Shown here piece after piece: positions 57,370 through 64,000 of a stretch of 64,000 nucleotides of DNA. Made by a program: the position numbers and the translations under genes. Where the stretch lies: contig NZ_VNJK01000006.1 of NCBI RefSeq assembly GCF_007786455.1, positions 62,001-126,000 on the forward strand, read 5' to 3'. The notes below the pieces were generated by a model that saw only the letters and a program-made list of their open reading frames with translations, was not told where the DNA came from and did not search any database. Position 1 is the first letter of the stretch; each line of letters opens with the position of its first letter. Origin of the DNA: Paenibacillus agilis (lineage in GTDB: Bacteria; Bacillota; Bacilli; Paenibacillales; Paenibacillaceae).

Positions 57370-58521
57370 ATGCCATATAACAATCACTCGTATCTTGACC
57401 CACTACATATTGTGTGGCGAAACGGGACACCAGATGACCCATATGTCGATAGAGCAGAATATTTGAAGATATTAAATCACAAAGTCGTTTTGTCAGAGAT
57501 TCCAGATAGGTTTACAAGAGTGAAGGTTGCGGGGATGTTCGAGATTAATTATGAGGGAACGCCAAAGAAAGTAATTATGCCAAATCAGTTTAGTGTCAAC
57601 TATTCTACAGGTGTAATAGAGTTCCATGCTTCTCAAGAATCTAAATCAGTTAATGTAACCTACAAAGGTAGAGGATTTATTCAGTATCCATCTAGTCGAA
57701 TCTACCATCAAGATGAGTTTAATAATGTTGTTGAGTCTCTAGAAGACATTATTAATCGAGCAATCATCGAGATTAGAGAGATAGATATTAAGACAACAGA
57801 CTATCAGAAGATACGAGATGAATTACTTCTAACGATGGTCAAGATGGAGACTGCTATTACTGAGTCAAAAGAAAGTACCGAAAAGTCAGAAATAGCTACT
57901 GACATGGCTCTTAATGCATATGAGACAACAAGATTGGTTTTCCAACCATTCGTAAATACGTACAATCAGATTCTCACGAACTATCCAAATCCAGAGATAG
58001 GATGGACAGTTCAAGTTTATGATACTGGTATTCGTTATAGATGGGATGGAGCAAGATGGGTTCCAATTGATTTGTTTGGTGGGAATATGCCACTAGCTAA
58101 TGAAAATCTAAATGGACTAATGAACAAAGATGATTATAAAAAGCTAAAATCGTTCGACGACAGGCTTAAAGAGCGAGTCGTTGTATTTGTCATTCCACAA
58201 TATCCAGACATTGGTGTTCAACATATCAATGCTAGATTTCCATTTAAGGGAGAGATAAAAAATATTCGAGCAATGGTTGGTTGGACAGATGCAACAGCAG
58301 ACACAGAGATTGCAGTTCAAAAATCAAGAGATATGAAGACATGGACGAATCTTATGTCTCGACAGCTTGTTATTAAAAAAGATGAAAATTTCGACGATGG
58401 GTTGAAAGTGATAGACAACTTAAATGTTGTTAAAGATGATATTTTTCGTATTGAGTTATTACAAGTTGGAAGTGACATTCAAGATATTACTCTTGAAATC
58501 ATTATAAAAATTACACAATAA
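57370..58521 (+). CDS. Baseplate upper/tail protein
   Basis: 383 residues, GGAGGTGAG before ATG. N-terminal beta domain (SYLDPLHIVWRNGTPDDPYVDRAEYLKILNHKVVLSEIPDRFTRVKV...FSVNYSTGVIEFHASQESKSVNVTYKGRG) as in BppU-type baseplate proteins, a helical middle (VVESLEDIINRAIIEIREIDIKTTDY...MVKMETAITESKESTEKSEIATDMALNAYETTR), then a second beta domain (FVIPQYPDIGVQHINARFPFKGEIKNIRAMVGWTDATADTEIAVQKSRD) that could bind fibres. In SPbeta the equivalent position holds yomD-type genes. Confidence 0.75.
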   Translation: MPYNNHSYLDPLHIVWRNGTPDDPYVDRAEYLKILNHKVVLSEIPDRFTRVKVAGMFEINYEGTPKKVIMPNQFSVNYSTGVIEFHASQESKSVNVTYKGRGFIQYPSSRIYHQDEFNNVVESLEDIINRAIIEIREIDIKTTDYQKIRDELLLTMVKMETAITESKESTEKSEIATDMALNAYETTRLVFQPFVNTYNQILTNYPNPEIGWTVQVYDTGIRYRWDGARWVPIDLFGGNMPLANENLNGLMNKDDYKKLKSFDDRLKERVVVFVIPQYPDIGVQHINARFPFKGEIKNIRAMVGWTDATADTEIAVQKSRDMKTWTNLMSRQLVIKKDENFDDGLKVIDNLNVVKDDIFRIELLQVGSDIQDITLEIIIKITQ

Positions 58522-58537
58522 AGGGGAGCGATATAAT

Positions 58538-59074
58538 ATGGCAGCACCTACAGTTAAGTGGTTCGATGAACTTCACATGAACGAAATAACTCAATTTAAC
58601 TTTGGAGTTATTGATGCTGGAGATCAAAGCCAGCCTTATAAGTTTAATATTTGGAATAACAAATCAGGGACATCAGACGCTTCTAATATGGAAGAATGCA
58701 CAATCACAACACGAGATATGTCTGGTGGTGTTGGTGATACAGTTGGTAAAATTGTAGAAGTAGTTAGAGATAAATGGTTTCACGCTCAAGTAGATTCTTT
58801 AGGTGAGACAGACCTTGACCAACCAACATCTAAGATTGGTAAAGATGCATCGAAAGATCTTGGGACAACTCTATCTACCTCTGTAAATAATGCTGGTGCT
58901 CCAATAACACCTATAACACCAAAGGCTAAAGAAATTTTAGGAATTAACAACAACGGTAATCCTGCTGATGCTGGTGGTAACTTTGTTACAGTAACACTTA
59001 GAGCAGATGTACCTCTTACTGCAAGTGCAGGTAAACAAGATTTCAAAATACGTGTAAGTTACCGTTATGTGTAA
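58538..59074 (+). CDS. Tail structural protein
   Basis: 178 residues, GGGGAGCG before ATG. Ig-like or baseplate-type beta domain (TVKWFDELHMNEITQFNFGVIDAGDQSQPYKFNIWNNKSGTSDASNMEECTITTRDMSGGVGDTVG...VTLRADVPLTASAGKQDFKIRVSYRYV). The ending is typical of virion accessory domains. No specific family recognised. Followed by a strong terminator. Confidence 0.75.
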   Translation: MAAPTVKWFDELHMNEITQFNFGVIDAGDQSQPYKFNIWNNKSGTSDASNMEECTITTRDMSGGVGDTVGKIVEVVRDKWFHAQVDSLGETDLDQPTSKIGKDASKDLGTTLSTSVNNAGAPITPITPKAKEILGINNNGNPADAGGNFVTVTLRADVPLTASAGKQDFKIRVSYRYV

Positions 59075-59098
59075 AATTTATTAAAGTAAAACTAATAG

Positions 59099-59137
59099 AG
59101 CCTTTCGCAATCGTTACTGGTTGCGAAAGGCTTTTTA
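59099..59137 (+). terminator. Terminator in the fibre region
   Basis: 12-bp stem AGCCTTTCGCAA/TTGCGAAAGGCT with a 10-base loop, followed by TTTTAT. Confidence 0.9.
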
Positions 59138-59165
59138 TATCTCACAATACAATGGGAGTGATCGT

Positions 59166-59786
59166 ATGCTATTCAACCAAAGTAACGGAGTACATCCAAT
59201 CAAGACGCAAGATTTTATTTGGTTGGCAAATTATTATGATGGTGGTTATCTCACTGAGTACAATCTAGAAACACAAGAATCAAGCCCACATCGATTCTAC
59301 CAAATTGATAAATCTAAACTTGTGCAATTTGGTTTGATTGGTCATGGTTCAAAATTATTCTTTAATATAGCAGATGGAGTATTTGACATTAATGGTCATA
59401 AATTTGGAATATCCTATGTCGTTAATGGAAAAGAGTATAACCTTAATGGTCGTTGCTTAATTTATAACGATATTATCACATATAAAGACTGTGTAAGCGA
59501 AGCAATTCCTCAATTATTTAGGGGAGGCAGTGGAGAATTTACAAACAAAATTGTTCAGTACAGCTTTGGATACAAAAAGAAATTTGTAATGGATGGGATA
59601 GCTTTTAAATTTCAACCGCTTGTATCAATTCCATGTAACAATCAGGCGTATATGAATATTAAGATTGCATCTGATGTGGACTTAAATGGGAAAGTGATAA
59701 TTCGTCGTGGTGGAATTAAAGTTGGAGAGATTGATGCTCCACTACAGAAAGATCATAGCTCTATTATTAATTGGGTTATGAAATAA
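59166..59786 (+). CDS. Tail/baseplate accessory protein
   Basis: 206 residues from ATG 59166 (GGGAGTGAT upstream); the reading from 59121 starts inside the terminator. Beta-rich (NGVHPIKTQDFIWLANYYDGGYLTEYNLETQESSPHRFYQIDKSKLVQFGLIGHGSKLFFNIADGVFDINGHKFGISYVVNGKEYNLNGR). No family recognised; position between baseplate and receptor-binding genes suggests a virion component. Confidence 0.75.
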   Translation: MLFNQSNGVHPIKTQDFIWLANYYDGGYLTEYNLETQESSPHRFYQIDKSKLVQFGLIGHGSKLFFNIADGVFDINGHKFGISYVVNGKEYNLNGRCLIYNDIITYKDCVSEAIPQLFRGGSGEFTNKIVQYSFGYKKKFVMDGIAFKFQPLVSIPCNNQAYMNIKIASDVDLNGKVIIRRGGIKVGEIDAPLQKDHSSIINWVMK

Positions 59787-59800
59787 AAAGGAGGGTGAAT

Positions 59801-60133
59801 ATGGCTACATTCGAGTGGGGAAATGTTAACATTCGCGGAGAAGTGAAGATAGAGTTAGGTATAAATGATTTGTTAAGCTTTGATGTTGATGGTATTCCAT
59901 ACAGCATTACATTGGATACAGGTACATATGTAACTGTACGTGAATTGCATACTTCGGAATTTGTAGAAGCACTATCTCAGAAGGTAATTGCCCAACAGAT
60001 ACCTATAGATGTCCTATTAGGTGGCTCTTTGGATGATCAGGGGAAAGTTAATTACATTGTTTTCAATCATAAAAATCCTAATGGGAAGATCACTAACTTT
60101 AGAGGTACTATGAAGAGCCTTATCTTTAAATAA
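59801..60133 (+). CDS. Small tail-associated protein
   Basis: 110 residues from ATG 59801 (GGAGGGTGA upstream). Beta-rich (FEWGNVNIRGEVKIELGINDLLSFDVDGIPYSITLDTGTYVTVRELHTSEFVEALSQKVIAQQIPIDVLLGG). No family recognised. Precedes the LamG-type fibre gene by 17 bases. Confidence 0.75.
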   Translation: MATFEWGNVNIRGEVKIELGINDLLSFDVDGIPYSITLDTGTYVTVRELHTSEFVEALSQKVIAQQIPIDVLLGGSLDDQGKVNYIVFNHKNPNGKITNFRGTMKSLIFK

Positions 60134-60150
60134 TGAAATGAGGTGAGGAA

Positions 60151-62307
60151 ATGGCTTTACAGAATATTGGAGCATTGAAATTTGATGGTGTTAATGATTA
60201 CGCAATGATGAGTGGATTAAAAGGATTTCCAACTGGTGATTCCCCTCGAACGATTGAGATGTGGATTAAGCCAGAAGATACAGGTGTTAATGAGGTGTAT
60301 TTCTTTTCTTATGGGGATATTCACAAGGCTAGGTCATCTTTTGAAATAGCCTTAAACACAAGAAGTGACCCATCATTCCGTGGATGTATTTCAATTTGGG
60401 CTGTAGACTCTCAAATGCGAACCAAAAATCCAGCTATTGTAGATTGGAACAAGTGGTATCATGTAGCTGTATCATATGTTGGTGGAGGATTGTCAGCAGG
60501 ACTTAAAATTTATATTGATGGTATTCGTCAAGAAATAGTTCCTATAAATGGAGTTGATAGTACAACTCCTTTGGATACCACTCTTCCTGTAGGATACATT
60601 GGGTGTAGACATAATGGTCATTACTTCAAGGGTGTCGTAGATGAGGTTCGATTATGGAATACAGAGCGCGTGGACTATCAAATAAAAGACGCTATGAAAA
60701 AAGTACTAACAGGATCAGAAACAGGTCTTGTTTCATATTGGAGAACAGAGGAAACTTCAGGTGGTACAAAAGTTCTTGATTACACTGTTTCAGCTAATCA
60801 TTTGGATTTATATCAAGGTGCAACAATAGTTCAAGGCGAAATAGACCTTCAATCTGGTCAAAAAACAGAAGAAATCGGATTACCTGTGAACCTTTCTACT
60901 GGAACGTTTGATCGTATGGAGTATGTAGATGGAAAGTTACAATTAAAAAAGTTATATGAAATAAGAGCAAATGGAGGAAGTGCAAGTTTTGGGGATGGTA
61001 GTTTAGAAAGACCATATTTGATTAAAGACGCTCAAGACTTCTATTCAATGAGAGATAAGGCATCGAGTCACTATAAGATGATTCAAGATATAGATTTTGG
61101 AGTAGAGCCTTTTTTAGATGGCACTTACTATGGTTTTGATTTTTACGGTACATTGGACGGAAATGGGCATAAAATAAAGAATTTCAAGCAAATATTCCGT
61201 TCCCAATTTTGTACTGGTATCTTCAGACGAATGTTAGGGAATTCGGCAATTAAAAATCTCTATATAGAAGATGCTTATATTGAATTGAAAGGTTCTTCTC
61301 AATACCAAGGAATAATTTGCGGGCTTATGTTAGAAAATTCATCTCTTACAAATGTCCACGTTTCTGGTTCAATAAAATCCAGAGGTGGAACAGATGTATA
61401 TATTGGAACTATAGGAAGTATAGGTAATAAGGCTTCAATCACAAACATGAACTTAAATGTAAAAATTGATATTGATGAGCCTATTTTGAGACGTTATGTA
61501 GGTCTTTTGGCTGGATATAGTAATTCAGATAATAAATTTAACAATGTCCTCATAGAAGGAGATATTGTTGGACTTAATCACGATGCAAACTATATTGGAC
61601 TTATTGTTGGTTTGAACTATACGCATAATTTAGACACTGTATTTATTAATATGGACAAGGTTACTTCAACATTCAGACATGTAAATAACCAAGGCTATAT
61701 TGGATCTACTAACAACTCTTTTTCTAATGCTAGAAAGAAGGAGTTTGAGTTAAAGGATGCTTCGCTGTACAGCAATTGGGATAAGAGTGTTTGGAGCATA
61801 TCTATGCACAACGTGCCTAAAATGAAAATATTCAACAAGTCCATTTTTGCACTTGCTGGAAGTGGTGAATGGGAGTCAGAAGCACTTGATATGAAAGATA
61901 GGTATACTTTGCTTAATAAATTAATTAATGTTCAAAACATTAATGAAGGCTCAAAGATTGAAATCTACACCCAAACATCTGAGGATGGAAGCAATTGGAG
62001 TCAGTATGTACCATTGAGATCTGATGGTTCTGTCATGAGTCCGAAAGCCAGATATGCAAAAGTAAAGGTGCGTATGAGTGCTGGAAGGCGCAGACAGGAA
62101 TCAGAAGTGGAGGGGTTTAACGGAGAGATTGATTATGATAAGTCTGAGTTCTTAGTTATGAATGAACAACAAATCAATATCAAAATGAATATGGAGCGCG
62201 ATTTTGTAAAAGAAGAAACTTATACAGGTGGAGGACACTTGTACAAAGCAAAGCTCTTCGCAAATGGCATTAAAAGACTCAATGGACTAGGTGTTAGAAA
62301 GCGATAG
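60151..62307 (+). CDS. Large receptor-binding protein with LamG-like domain
   Basis: 718 residues, GAGGTGAGG before ATG. Residues 5-240 form a LamG/concanavalin-like lectin (ALKFDGVNDYAMMSGLKGFPTGDSPRTIEMWIKPEDTG...NKWYHVAVSYVGGGLSAGLKIYIDGIRQE...GYIGCRHNGHYFKGVVDEVRLWNTERVDYQIKDAMKKVLTGSETGLVSYWR). Residues 270-540 look like a GLUG-type beta-helix (IKDAQDFYSMRDKASSHYKMIQDIDFGVEP...GTLDGNGHKIKNF...ITNMNLNVK). A final beta domain reads KIEIYTQTSEDGSNWSQYVPL. Probable cell-surface glycan binding. Confidence 0.85.
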   Translation: MALQNIGALKFDGVNDYAMMSGLKGFPTGDSPRTIEMWIKPEDTGVNEVYFFSYGDIHKARSSFEIALNTRSDPSFRGCISIWAVDSQMRTKNPAIVDWNKWYHVAVSYVGGGLSAGLKIYIDGIRQEIVPINGVDSTTPLDTTLPVGYIGCRHNGHYFKGVVDEVRLWNTERVDYQIKDAMKKVLTGSETGLVSYWRTEETSGGTKVLDYTVSANHLDLYQGATIVQGEIDLQSGQKTEEIGLPVNLSTGTFDRMEYVDGKLQLKKLYEIRANGGSASFGDGSLERPYLIKDAQDFYSMRDKASSHYKMIQDIDFGVEPFLDGTYYGFDFYGTLDGNGHKIKNFKQIFRSQFCTGIFRRMLGNSAIKNLYIEDAYIELKGSSQYQGIICGLMLENSSLTNVHVSGSIKSRGGTDVYIGTIGSIGNKASITNMNLNVKIDIDEPILRRYVGLLAGYSNSDNKFNNVLIEGDIVGLNHDANYIGLIVGLNYTHNLDTVFINMDKVTSTFRHVNNQGYIGSTNNSFSNARKKEFELKDASLYSNWDKSVWSISMHNVPKMKIFNKSIFALAGSGEWESEALDMKDRYTLLNKLINVQNINEGSKIEIYTQTSEDGSNWSQYVPLRSDGSVMSPKARYAKVKVRMSAGRRRQESEVEGFNGEIDYDKSEFLVMNEQQINIKMNMERDFVKEETYTGGGHLYKAKLFANGIKRLNGLGVRKR

Positions 62308-62351
62308 TTATGTAAATGGAAGAAACATTTTATTGAGAGAGAGGAAGTTAT

Positions 62352-62516
62352 ATGATGTGGATTATTATACTAGTAATTTACTTGATGGTGGGATTCTTAT
62401 TTTCGAAACCTGATGATTGGAATGTTTTATATAAGGTGATTATTCACATCTTATGGCTTCCACTACTTTTTCTACTTATTGTATTAATACTATTTAAAAA
62501 AATAAGACCGCTCTGA
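62352..62516 (+). CDS. Small two-helix membrane protein
   Basis: 54 residues: MMWIIILVIYLMVGFLFSKP is one hydrophobic segment, and VIIHILWLPLLFLLIVLILF another, with a polar DDWN link and a basic end KKIRPL. AGAGGAAG before ATG. It is too short for a typical holin but could be a holin-like or small membrane protein. It lies between fibre genes; no lysin is nearby, so a lysis role is not supported. Confidence 0.65.
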   Translation: MMWIIILVIYLMVGFLFSKPDDWNVLYKVIIHILWLPLLFLLIVLILFKKIRPL

Positions 62517-62531
62517 AGAGGTGATTTGAAA

Positions 62532-63242
62532 ATGGCAGTCCCAAAAACAAAAGGCATTCAAAGAGATCATATTTTAGATATGGAAATTGGTGATTACTAT
62601 CCTATTCAGCTAGGAGAAAATAGTACCTATGGTTCTGGAGTAGACGCCAATTTATTTAATGAAGATTGGGAAGCGTGGGGAAAAAGATGTTGGAAAGATG
62701 AAATTCAACTGTCTCCTACTGGTCAAACAATCATAGCAGATGGTGTTTTTTATATGATTAAAGTGGCTGAAGGTTTGCTTATTTCTGACCGCATTGTTAA
62801 ATCAAACATCACTATGAACGACCTGAAGTATCACCTAAGCAACAATTACCTAGAAGGGGAATTGCGTTCCTTTGATGGAGTGGAAGGTGTTATACGAAGC
62901 ATTACAGGTGGGATTGGTTGGTGTGATGCGAACGGAAATTTAATAGACCCTAACCTGATGCCAAACATACAGTATGGTGCATATCCAATTTACAATGAAT
63001 ATGATGAGTATTTGGTTCGTTCAAATTTATATGGAAAAATTGAAGCAAACGATAATAATGTTTGGAATCATTTCACTTATAAAACGATAACTCAAAATCT
63101 TTATTGGGCAGACCCAAGATTTCCGATATGCAGAGGTGGCGAAGGTGGTGGAAAAACCGTTATAACCACTATTGGTTCAGGAACTTTGGATAAACTTGCA
63201 GGCTTTAGACCAGTATTTGATTATGGATATAAAAATAGATAA
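62532..63242 (+). CDS. Tail fibre-type protein
   Basis: 236 residues from ATG 62532 (GAGGTGATTT upstream). It starts with a G-D-Y/W fold (MEIGDYYPIQLGENSTYGSG) then ISDRIVKSNITMNDL; the middle has SITGGIGWCDANGNLIDPN...YNEYDEYLVRSNLYGKIEANDNNVWNHFTYKTITQ and the C-terminal GSGTLDKLAGFRPVFDYGYK. This matches the 'TGGIGYCD...YP...N-W-KYI..S-L-GKI...D-N-WH...GFRPVL-Y' pattern of many Firmicutes phage/prophage tail proteins of unknown fold. Likely an adhesin. Confidence 0.75.
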   Translation: MAVPKTKGIQRDHILDMEIGDYYPIQLGENSTYGSGVDANLFNEDWEAWGKRCWKDEIQLSPTGQTIIADGVFYMIKVAEGLLISDRIVKSNITMNDLKYHLSNNYLEGELRSFDGVEGVIRSITGGIGWCDANGNLIDPNLMPNIQYGAYPIYNEYDEYLVRSNLYGKIEANDNNVWNHFTYKTITQNLYWADPRFPICRGGEGGGKTVITTIGSGTLDKLAGFRPVFDYGYKNR

Positions 63243-63254
63243 GGCGGTGATTTT

Positions 63255-64000
63255 ATGGCTTTAACTCTTAATAATGATATGAGTACATTAAAAGTGGGAA
63301 ATTACTTTTGGTGTTATTTCAACAGTATGGATTATGACCTTCCGAAATCATTTTTCTATGATAGCCCACCAAAAAACCACTCTTCAACTTTACGATTTGG
63401 ATTAGGTGAGATTGCAACCAAAACAGACTATGATGTTGTGGGCAAAGAGCTATCGCCAGATTGGGCAAATAAATGTCATGGATACTTTAAGTTTATTGTA
63501 GTTGACGTAAAGCCAAATGGGGAAATTGTACTTATTTCAGATAGAAACTTAGCATATAAATACACTTACAATGCTTACGAGCTTAAAAATGGATTTATGA
63601 AAGCTGGCGCGCCAATTTCTGAATTTACCTATAAAGTTAAAACAGAAAACAAATGTGTTGGAGGAACAGCTTTATCTAACTCAATTTATAGTAATTCATA
63701 TCTAACTGAGTATGCGTTTGACGGAAAGAATAATACTCATTATTACCCCAAGCCAATGCCAAGCAACCCTGAGTTTGATAAAGAGTATATTGGATATCAA
63801 TTTTTAGAGCCAGTTAACATACAGTATATGAGCTTAATAAACTCACAAGGTGCAACGTATACTTTGCAAGCCATAGGAGTGAGGGATTTATATCTTGACT
63901 ACTCTGACGATGGTGTAATATGGGTTAACGTTTCGTCTGTAGATGTCTCTAAGTATAATGTGTCTTCAGGATGGGTTCAATTTTTAGACTTTAGTAATAA
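63255..64000 (+). CDS. Partial tail fibre-type protein, cut by the window edge
   Basis: Open for 248 codons from ATG 63255 (GGCGGTGA upstream) to the end of the window. The first 120 residues resemble the preceding gene (LKVGNYFWCYFNS...FKFIVVDVKPNGEIVLISDRNLAYKYTYNAYEL), so the two may be paralogues by duplication. A C-terminal lectin-like part begins (EYIGYQFLEPVNIQYMSLINSQGATYTLQAIGVRDLYLDYSDDGVIWV). Likely a fibre; the rest is outside the window. Confidence 0.75.
   Translation, partial: MALTLNNDMSTLKVGNYFWCYFNSMDYDLPKSFFYDSPPKNHSSTLRFGLGEIATKTDYDVVGKELSPDWANKCHGYFKFIVVDVKPNGEIVLISDRNLAYKYTYNAYELKNGFMKAGAPISEFTYKVKTENKCVGGTALSNSIYSNSYLTEYAFDGKNNTHYYPKPMPSNPEFDKEYIGYQFLEPVNIQYMSLINSQGATYTLQAIGVRDLYLDYSDDGVIWVNVSSVDVSKYNVSSGWVQFLDFSN

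Noticed and set aside
1..64000. CRISPR arrays, tRNA genes and insertion sequences
   Set aside because: No spaced direct-repeat array, cloverleaf with CCA-type end, or transposase was found by eye.

Overview
This window looks like about half of the genome of a large temperate siphovirus related to Bacillus phage SPbeta, from a low-GC Firmicute host. The evidence is the gene order: HU-like protein, YonK-like protein, metallophosphoesterase, zinc-finger protein, large terminase, portal, protease/scaffold, decoration protein, capsid, connectors, tail tube, a tyrosine recombinase inside the tail block, a 2605-residue tape measure, and baseplate and fibre genes. The coding style (strong GGAGG ribosome sites, some GTG/TTG starts) fits Firmicutes. 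A secreted protein with a copper-amine-oxidase-type stalk domain hints at Paenibacillaceae (Paenibacillus/Brevibacillus). This taxonomy comes from reading proteins by eye, not from a database search.

Bases 1-12.9 kb are a leftward accessory/early region of small genes, mostly of unknown function. Almost every transcription unit has the same upstream element: GTGTGATTY, exactly 12 variable bases, then GTATAACTA (or GTACAACTA). I count 22 copies. Six leaders in the right half begin with GAGGGAC, and several continue to a GAAAAGG ribosome site. Two large tandem hairpins at 7084-7233 carry the complement of both elements in their loops. Recognisable products here are a Thg1-type 3'-5' nucleotidyltransferase, a DUF4258/YgiT-type toxin-antitoxin-like pair, a small secreted protein, and a protein with a sigma-region-4-like C-terminus.

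Bases 13-20.5 kb look like a plasmid maintenance and control region. It has two winged-helix replication-initiator-like proteins, a ParM-type actin with a ParR-like partner and an upstream repeat cluster resembling a centromere, AT-rich repeats, a candidate small RNA with its own promoter and terminator, and a degenerate tyrosine-recombinase-like protein. That protein may be a repressor of the MrpR (YopR) type. It is divergent from a RecD2-like helicase, and the gap between them holds two operator-like elements. One of these, GCCAAAGAAAGTACT, recurs upstream of several rightward genes and resembles in distribution the SPbeta repeated element bound by MrpR. The segregation genes suggest the prophage may persist as a plasmid.

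Bases 20.6-64 kb are rightward: helicase, zinc-ribbon protein, HU, packaging, head, connector, tail, baseplate and fibres. Notable points are an internal start that could give a nested scaffold protein, an apparently split distal tail protein with a fibre gene between its halves, a PAAR-like tip, a promoter-gene-terminator 'moron' encoding a secreted stalk/MORN protein, and a type I toxin/antisense-RNA module (57.0-57.3 kb) whose 31-codon toxin is easily missed. No lysis genes, DNA polymerase, integrase of the serine family or tRNA genes were recognised in the window.
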